A DNA stretch of 64,000 bases from Amoebophrya sp. A120 (Eukaryota; Sar; Dinophyceae; Syndiniales; Amoebophryaceae), in assembly GCA_905178155.1 (NCBI GenBank), contig CAJINV010000002.1, forward strand, positions 9,742,931 through 9,806,930, given 5' to 3'. The position numbers were made by a program, and so were the translations under genes. Under the pieces are notes generated by a model. The model did no database searches, was not told where the DNA came from, and saw nothing but the letters and a program-made list of their open reading frames with translations. Below, piece by piece: positions 57,208 to 64,000 of this stretch (position 1 is the stretch's first letter; each line of letters begins with the position of its first letter).

Positions 57208-60200
57208 ATGCCTCCCCGCGCGAAGAAGAAATCTACTGCTGCCCCCGCCGGAGCAGTACCACCAGAAGGCGACCCGGCGGACAGCGAGGATGCCGCACAG
57301 CAGCAGGAGCAAGCGGAAGACACCGCTGCCGCTTCGGGGAACAACAACACAGCAAACGAGAGTGACGCTAGTGTAGTTGCTGGCGTTTCTGTCGCAATCG
57401 ACGTGAAATTCGACAAGACCTCCACGGCCGTGCAGTTTTTTCTCGCGCTGTTCCGGCACGATTCCTGCTCGATCGAAGTGTGCGTGATCGCGGACAGTGG
57501 CAACTTCCCGTTGCTGGAAGCCGTGCTGCTGCAGATCGCGGTAAACTGCGACTTCGTCATCAACGCGTGCGACCCAAACCTGCCGAAGTCGGTCAAGTCC
57601 AAGATTTTTGCCGCTGTGAAGCAAGGGGTCGAGGATGAAGAAGTATAAATTCATGGCGACTCGTATTAGTGGATCCTCATTCGAGTGTTTTCTGATAATC
57701 TAATAACTATAAGGAGAAGGCTTGTCAAAATTGCTGCTGAACCTTCAGAAGCTTTTTCTTCTGAAGGTCTTCTGAAGGTCCAAAATCATCACTGGAACCT
57801 TCAGAAGAAATGGAAAAAAGCCCTTTTTTTTTGAGCGAGCATGCCATCGGTTTAACCATGAGCATTTTTTTCTTCTGAAGGTCACGCCTTCAGAAGGTTT
57901 TTTTTGACCTTCAGAAGAAAAAAATGAAAAATGAGCAAAAAAACCTTCAGAAGCCCAAAAATGACCGTTTTGCAACTCTTCAGAAGGTTGAAAAGCTTCA
58001 GAATGTGGCATTTTTTTGACCTTCAGAAGACTTGCCTACTTTTTCGACAAAAAAAAGCTGTGAAGTGTCGCGATTTTGGCCAACCTTCAGAAGGCTGAAA
58101 ACCTTCAGAAGGTTTTTCAAATCTTTCTCCAATGCGGCAGCTTTATGCTTGTGTTTTTCCGTATTCTTCAGAAGCTTCGACCTTCTGAAGGTCATCTTCT
58201 GTAGATTCTTCTGAAGACTCAAAAGCTTCTGAAGAGTTGCAGCTAGTCTGCTAAAACGTCAAACATTCCGACAAGCGCTGGCGCGCGCTGTCTTCTTGCT
58301 AGCCTACAAGGCGCTGCTATTGTTTGTGTCTCGCATCACAACAAAGCCCATGGCGCCTGCGTTTACAACATTCCTTGCAGAGGCCTGGGCCTGTGCTGCT
58401 CTCTGCATCTGAAAGGCGCTCCTTTCGCCTGTGGTAAATGCCCTGCCCTGGACGATACATCGGCTTTTTTTTTCATTTTTTTGCTTCTTGTTGGCATTTA
58501 AGTAAGTGCTACCCGGAGCTTGGTTAGTGAGAGAGCCAGGCCGCGGACGGCGTCCACTATGACTACCTGTTACCTGTTTTCACGTAACCAAATACAAAGC
58601 ACTTGCAAACAATAATTCCAAATTTGGCCCAGCAACAATTTAAAACAGCCTTGCCCCACGACGCAGTCGTGGGGAGTGGTTCTTACTTACACTCGAATTC
58701 TATTCGTGCCGGTCTAGGTCTTCTGCATGGAAGTCGAAACGATAGTATCCTGCTTTGCACTTGGTTTTGGTAGGGCAAAAATAAATTTGAATTTCTAGTT
58801 CTGCATGATAGATTACTAGAAAAAAACTGTAAAACTGTCAGGTGATGATCCACGAGACGACGCGCGGCTTTACTACGAATGTGAAGGAAACCGTGCAGCG
58901 ACTTCGGCAGAAGCTTTTAGACCCCGACTACTTGAAGGCGGCGGAGCACTCGTTCTTTGACCAGGAGAATCTGATGAAGGCGGTTGGCGGCCTGATCAAC
59001 TGCTGCACCTCTAGTAGTAGCGACCCGATGTCGAATTCCACGTCGATTTCCCTGAACCCGCTCTTCCACCAGCGGTGTTCGCTGAAAGAGTACACCGGGC
59101 ACCAGCAGTTCCTGAAACTCGACAAGGCCGCCTTCACGGCCCTCCACATCTTGCCGACCGACAAGAAGGACACGCGGTCCCCGACCAGTCTCCTCGTATC
59201 AAATGTAAAAATGTCTGGGTCTGGAAGAATGCAAGACTTGTGATGCAGGTTTTCCATGACCCATGAGGTCTGGAATGCGAGACCCAGCATGACAGATTCT
59301 TTGAGGTCTCTATCATGCCTTTCCTGCATGACAAACTCCGTCTCAACTTGGTCAAAAGCGGACAGGTTTTGGCACTCACGCAACACAGATTTTTGCATCA
59401 TTCAGATTTAGCATGACAAGTTCTAATCTTCCAGACCCAGACATTTTTGCAATCCATACCTCGGCTTCCTGAACAAGTGTCGCACGCCGATGGGCACGAG
59501 GCGGCTGATATCCTGAGTAAAAACGTACCCACACCAGAGTCAGGATGGGGATCTTGCAACACAAACCTGGGAGCTTTGTGAGTCACGCATGACAAGTTGC
59601 ACTCTGCAGTGTAGTGCAGGTTAGCAAGTGCAGCCGCGTCACAGATTCATCTGCTCATCCTGTTCACAGCATCACAAATTCCAAAACACGATTGGAAATG
59701 GCTCTCATGGGGATGCGCATTACAAGTCTTCCTGTCTTTGCAAATCTGCATTACAACTCTGGTGTGGGGACGTTTTTACTCAGGATAGCTGATCAAGTGG
59801 CTGCGACAGCCGCTGACGGACGAAGTGGAAATCCTGAAGCGGCACGATTTGGTCGAGACGCTGGTGGAGAATCTGGATTTGCTGCAAATCGTGCAGAGAA
59901 GCTTAAAGCAGGTGGTCGACCTGGACCGCTTGATCCAGAAACTGCACCGCACGGCGGTCAACCCGGACGCCGCGAACGGGGCAAGTTTGGACGACTTGTA
60001 CGCAATCTGGAGGTGTCTGCAGAGTGCCCTGCATTTCATGGAAACGATTGACCAGGCAGTAGCAAAATATCTCTATTTTCTAGATATGATGCTTTGGTTT
60101 GTCTTTGTTCTCTTCATTTTTCACGAAATCATGCTAGCTTTCGCTTCTGCTTTCTGAAGCTTAGGACGCCATCTGCATAGGATACATAGAGAATGAACTA

Positions 60201-62441
60201 GAGTAAAAACGATAACTCACTACGAGTATTGACCCGGCCTTGTCCAACGACCCCATACCACTTCTACCAGGGCCACGACAATGAGGACGGCCCGATGCGG
60301 GTGCATTTTCTGAACCCTTTTGAGAAGGTGCTGCAGCAGTTTAGCAAGTTCATCCAGATGATCGAGACGACAGTGGACATGGAGACGGCGCACGACATCA
60401 AGAAGCGCGTCACGGTGAACCCGAACTTCGATCCCAAGTTCAAAGCGTTGCGCGCCGCGCAGGCGGAAATCTGCGCGAAGATGGACGCCTTCTGCCTGAA
60501 GGTTAGCGAATTTGTCGATCCGGGCAGCACCAACACGTCCGTCCCTGCAAACGCGTCGGCCAAAGCGAAGGCCAAAGCCAAGGCGACGGCCGCGGCGCTG
60601 CAGGACTCGGACGGCTCGCGCTTGCCCGGCCCCGTCCAGCGCGTGGAGCACACGATTCGCGAGGAGAAGATTTGGGCCATGCGGGTGGTGAAGAAGTGGC
60701 ACTCGAAACTGCAACAACAGAAGGAAAGGTACAGTTCCCTGTCGCTGAAGAAAGCCGAGTTCCTCTTCACCACCGCGGAAATGACAAAATGGAACGAGGA
60801 ACTGAAGATCAAGGACACGGAGTACGAGCACGCGCAACAGGACCTGGTGAAACGGTGCTGCAAGATCGCGAGCACCTTTATCCCGCCACTGGAGAAATTT
60901 TCCGACCACCTGGCCACCATTGACGTGCTGGCGGCGTTCGCGCTCGTCGCCACCTGCTCGCAGGCGGAATTCGTGCGGCCACGGTTGGTGTTGGAACACG
61001 AACTGGGGGAGGAAGCGAGTGCGAAAGGGACGTCGAGTGCTATGTTGAATCAGCAACGGAGGTTGAAACTTACTAAGTGCACGCACCCGCTCGTCCAAGA
61101 AAACGAGTCGACCGCCGCGTCGACTTTCGTTCCAAACGATTGCCACATGTGCTACGAGGAGGGCCGGTTCATCTGCATCACCGGGCCCAACATGGGTGGG
61201 AAGTCCACCTTTATCCGGCAGGTAGCGATCTCGGTGCTGCTGAACCAAATCGGGATGTACGTGCCCGCTGAGACCGCGGAAATGGTCGTTTTCAGTAGCA
61301 TTTTTGCCCGCGTGGGCGCGAGCGACGCGCAATTGAAGGGTATTTCGACCTTCATGGCGGAAATGCTGGAATCCTCGACGATCCTGCAAGCCGCAGACGA
61401 GCGGTCGCTCGTGATTGTCGACGAGCTAGGGCGGGGAACAAGTACACAGGACGGCTATGGGCTGGCATACGCGATTGCAAAGTACTTTTTCTTTTTGTTG
61501 TGATACGACAGGGTCTGCTTTCGTTTATTCCGGCGTCTTCATGCATAATTTCAATTTCGCAGTGGCTCTTGTCTGCGTGGTACCGCACTTCTTGATAAAA
61601 CGGAATACGAAAAGGTATTTGTGCGCGGAGAAGCAGTGCTTCACGCTTTTCGCCACCCACTTCCACGAGCTCGGGGAACTGCAGTACGAGCTGGGAGACG
61701 CTGTGCAGAACAAGCACGCCGTGGTATCCTGAGTAAAAACGTACCCACACCATAGTTGTCATGCAACTCTGCATGCTTAAAATGTTTCTCATGCGGAGCC
61801 CCATGAGAAGCATTCTCTAATGCGATTTTGAAATTTGTCATGCTCCAATCAGCACGAGATACTAGATCTGTAATGCTGCAGCTAAACTAGCTCAAACAGC
61901 ACTACACTACGCGGACAAACTTGTCATGCCAAACAACCAAAGCTGGCTCGCTGATTTGTCTAGCAGATCCCCCATCCTGACTCTGGTGTGGGTACGTTTT
62001 TACTCAGGATACGTGGCACTGGTTGAGGAAGAGAAATCAAAATCCACGTCAGCGGGCTCGTCTCCATCCTCAAAGCAAGCTGCGAAGCCGCAGTCTGGTA
62101 TGATCAACACGAAACTGACCTTCCTGTACGAGATGAAGCCGGGCGTGGCGGACCAGAGTTACGGGGTGCACGTCGCGAAGCTGGCCAAGTTCCCGGACGC
62201 GGCGGTGTCGTCGGCCAAGCGCACAGCGGATTTTTTGGAACGCCGAGCCAAGAAGAAGCTGAAGCTCGACCACTTTGCGGAGAACGACCACGTTGCTGGC
62301 GACGAACAGGAGGAGGCAGACGACGGGAAGCTCACGAAGCTGCTGTCACTGTTCCAAGCCAGTACTGCAAACGAGTTTGCACAAAATCTCCTCAGCGGAT
62401 ACACAAAGGAACAATTCCTAGAAAAGGTTCTGGCGTTGTGA
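57208..62441 (+). CDS. MSH2: MutS homologue MSH2 (DNA mismatch repair ATPase)
   Basis: Exons 57208-57642, 58842-59196, 59464-59508, 59793-60058, 60271-61481, 61615-61724 and 62017-62441 sum to 2847 nt (948 aa). Exon 1 ends in a connector-domain text (NFPLLEAVLLQIAVNC). The lever has GFLNKCRTPMGTRRL then IKWLRQPLTDEVEILKRHD. The clamp follows, then the ATPase: GPNMGGKST (Walker A), the ARVGASDAQLKGISTFMAEM signature, VIVDELGRGTST (Walker B) and FATHFHELGEL, closing with DQSYGVHVAKLAKFP. This is MSH2 rather than MSH6 from the QLKGISTFMAEML and lever text. MSH2 pairs with MSH6 or MSH3 to start nuclear mismatch repair. The mismatch-binding domain I is not visible before the connector; an acidic, Ala-rich leader takes its place. 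Introns 57643-58841, 60059-60270 and 61482-61614 are GT-AG. Confidence 0.93.
57735..58245. repeat. Dense array of the 11-bp word ACCTTCAGAAG in both orientations
   Basis: ACCTTCAGAAG and its reverse complement CTTCTGAAGGT, or near variants, occur more than 20 times in 500 bp of the first MSH2 intron, often head-to-head (cttctgaaggtcttctgaaggtcc). The spacers between are T/A-rich and unrelated. No transposon ends flank the array. Confidence 0.88.
59197..59458. mobile_element. Introner element, family I (262 bp) in MSH2
   Basis: Ends TATCAAATGTAAAAATGTCT and ...ACATTTTTGCAATCCATA. The TSD is cctcg (59192-59196, 59459-59463). Excision joins SPTSL to GFLNKCRTP, the conserved MSH2 lever start. 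Confidence 0.94.
59509..59787. mobile_element. Introner element, family III (279 bp) in MSH2
   Basis: Ends TATCCTGAGTAAAAACGTAC and ...GACGTTTTTACTCAGGATA. The TSD is gctga (59504-59508, 59788-59792). Excision gives GTRRLIKWLRQPLTDE. It is separated from the previous introner by a 45-50 bp exon. Confidence 0.94.
61725..62011. mobile_element. Introner element, family III, opposite orientation (287 bp) in MSH2
   Basis: Ends TATCCTGAGTAAAAACGTAC and ...TACGTTTTTACTCAGGATA. The TSD is cgtgg (61720-61724, 62012-62016). The right interior (cccatcctgactctggtgtg) is the reverse complement of the left interior of the element at 59509. Excision gives NKHAVALVEEEK. Confidence 0.94.
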
Positions 62442-62803
62442 TGTGATGGACTTTATTCTCAACAAAGGAAGCCGAGAAACACAAATGTACGACCTTCATC
62501 GCGCAAATTTAATGTGGCAAATAAGCTAGCATTTGAGTAAAGAAAAGTAAACCTTGTTTGCCCTGGGTGGTCTGAGTTCGGTTAGTGTTCACGTAAGCAT
62601 GCGAATGCTGATTTGTCCGACCACGGCCCTTTTGGAGCCGGAATCGCCGGTCGCTCTACCAGTCTAGGTCCGTGCCCGACTTTTATGTGTCTCGGTGTTC
62701 CTATCTTTTCTATGATACTTGCCAAGATCGGCGTCGCAGTGTAAAGTTTTCTCTCGCTGATGTGTTTTGTGCCCCTTCTTGCGCAATTTGATACAGCTTC
62801 AAG
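62442..62803. other. Intergenic region between MSH2 and the ShKT gene
   Basis: No exon, introner or RNA gene recognised. Confidence 0.45.
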
Positions 62804-64000
62804 ATGTCCATCTCGGAGTCGGTAGTGTCATCTGCATTGTCGTCACAAACCCTTCCGCCACTCCCGCTCGCGCACGTGCGCAGCATGCCTCCGCAACGTC
62901 ACCCATCGTTGCCCAGCAGGCCACGAAAAAATCGAATGCGCACCGCGGTTGCAAGTGGTGTAGTCAACTTTTGCTTGCTTGCCCAGCACCATCGCTTGCC
63001 TGCCAACGCGGCAGACCAGTCGCCGCACTGCCAGCACTGGGCCAAAACGGGGGAATGCAAAAACCGGCGAAAGTACATGTGGTCCGCGTGCCAAGACGCC
63101 TGTTCGGAGCACGCCCCGGACACGCGCGACGAGGAGGGCGAAGACGAGCACAGCAGCGCGCCAACCTCCCTTGCGGGAGATGATGAAGGCGATGTTGGCG
63201 ATCCGGAGAAGCAAGACAAGAACCCGCACTGCGCAGCGTGGGGAAAGGCGGGCGAGTGCACGAAAAGGAAGAAGTACATGTGGGCCAACTGTCGAGCTAC
63301 GTGCGGGAAAATTCTCGGGGACACGACAGGTACGGAACAAACTGGAACCACGACCACACCCGCACCAGAAGTCGTGGAAAAAACGTCCACTACGCCGCCC
63401 CCGACACCGGTGGAAGAAGAGACGACAACGACGACGTCGACGACAGCAACTACTTCGGCCGAGACGACGACTTCTACTCCCACTACAAGTAGTACAACAA
63501 GCAGTACTACAACTGCAAGCACGACAGAAGCGGTTCCTTCCAGTACCACAGAATCCCCCCCGTCGTCATCCACATCCTCTTCGACAACGAGCACAGTAGA
63601 GACCACTTCCGCTCCCGAAGAAAAAGAGTCCGCGGCAACTGCCACTCCGCCTCCTGATGGCACAGAACAACCGGTGGGACGAACACCAATGCAGGAAAAC
63701 GAAGAGCAGGAAGAGGCCACGACAACCACCACCACCACCTCAACGACCACGACAACCGATCCCAGCGAGGAGATCATTCTCTCTCCCGTCGCGGACTACG
63801 CGAAAATGGAAAAACTTTCCGAAGAAGACTACAACTCGGACTTGAAAACGCACGAGCGCATGTACGAGGAGATTTTGGCAAAGCTGAACAAGGTGGAAAC
63901 CCGGGATATCAAATGTAAAAATGTCTGGGTCTGGAAACTTGTAGTGCTAAAAATTAATGATAGCCGCACTGCAGTACGCAGCTATGCATGACAAATTTTT
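62804..64000 (+). CDS. Secreted ShKT-domain, mucin-like protein (3' end outside window)
   Basis: Frame from ATG (ttcaagATGtcc) to an introner starting at 63907. A weakly hydrophobic segment (VASGVVNFCLLAQHH, ending LPANA) may be a signal sequence. Two six-Cys ShKT-like domains follow: one from CQHWAKTGECKNRRKYMW and one from CAAWGKAGECTKRKKYMW, the first Cys of each preceded by SPH or NPH. Then comes a stalk of about 130 residues dominated by Thr and Ser, likely O-glycosylated. ShKT modules are disulfide-rich binding domains common in secreted proteins of many eukaryotes; nothing here indicates a toxin. A coiled segment (MEKLSEEDYNSDLKTHERMY) precedes the break. Confidence 0.7.
63907..64000. 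mobile_element. Introner element, family I, cut by the window end
   Basis: Starts TATCAAATGTAAAAATGTCT after cggga (63902-63906, likely TSD). The right end is outside the window. Its interior contains gcatgacaaat at 63985-63995, a word common to all families here. Confidence 0.85.

Overview
The window looks like nuclear DNA of a eukaryotic protist, most likely a syndinean dinoflagellate of the Amoebophrya type. Four things point there. Every gene I can support lies on the + strand, as in dinoflagellate gene arrays. Coding exons are broken by many short insertions that carry terminal inverted repeats (TIRs) and 5-bp target-site duplications (TSDs). Removing an insertion together with one TSD copy restores the reading frame. 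From memory, invasive 'introner' elements with non-canonical boundaries have been reported in Amoebophrya; the genus is inferred and was not checked by any search.

Layout. 1-22.6 kb: three tandem paralogues (A, truncated by the window edge; B; C) of a very large secreted or membrane multidomain protein. B and C carry an M64-type metallopeptidase domain, and all three share Apple/PAN-like Cys clusters, a TSP1-like module and a conserved C-terminal module. Between B and C lie an uncharacterised reading frame, a separate uncharacterised gene (13.2-14.2 kb) and a displaced copy of the 3' end of B. 23.4-36.2 kb: a putative GT15-like glycosyltransferase gene with one 5-kb GT-AG intron, filled by a 128-bp satellite that is itself split by a 1-kb TIR transposon, and one 4.2-kb composite introner. 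37.2-37.7 kb: a small unknown gene. 38.6-45.6 kb: a large protein ending in a RING-H2 finger, with five introners. 45.6-49.6 kb: mostly featureless, with one tandem repeat. 49.6-52.4 kb: a zDHHC palmitoyltransferase with two introners inside its catalytic cysteine-rich domain. 54.1-55.2 kb: a GNAT acetyltransferase with one introner. 55.7-56.5 kb: an unknown protein. 57.2-62.4 kb: MSH2, with three GT-AG introns and three introners. 62.8 kb to the end: the start of a ShKT/mucin-like secreted protein, cut by an introner at the window edge.

The main biological signal is the introner system. I count 22 copies, including one clipped by the window edge and one 4.2-kb composite, in several sequence families. 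All begin near TAT and end near ATA and all lie within protein-coding genes. They occur in both orientations, and most cannot be spliced as GT-AG while keeping the frame. None of the nine insertions in paralogues A, B and C is shared, so the paralogues act as natural empty sites for one another. Exon lengths under the 'element plus one TSD' rule sum to exact multiples of three in A (1950), B (6762), MSH2 (2847) and the GNAT gene (879).
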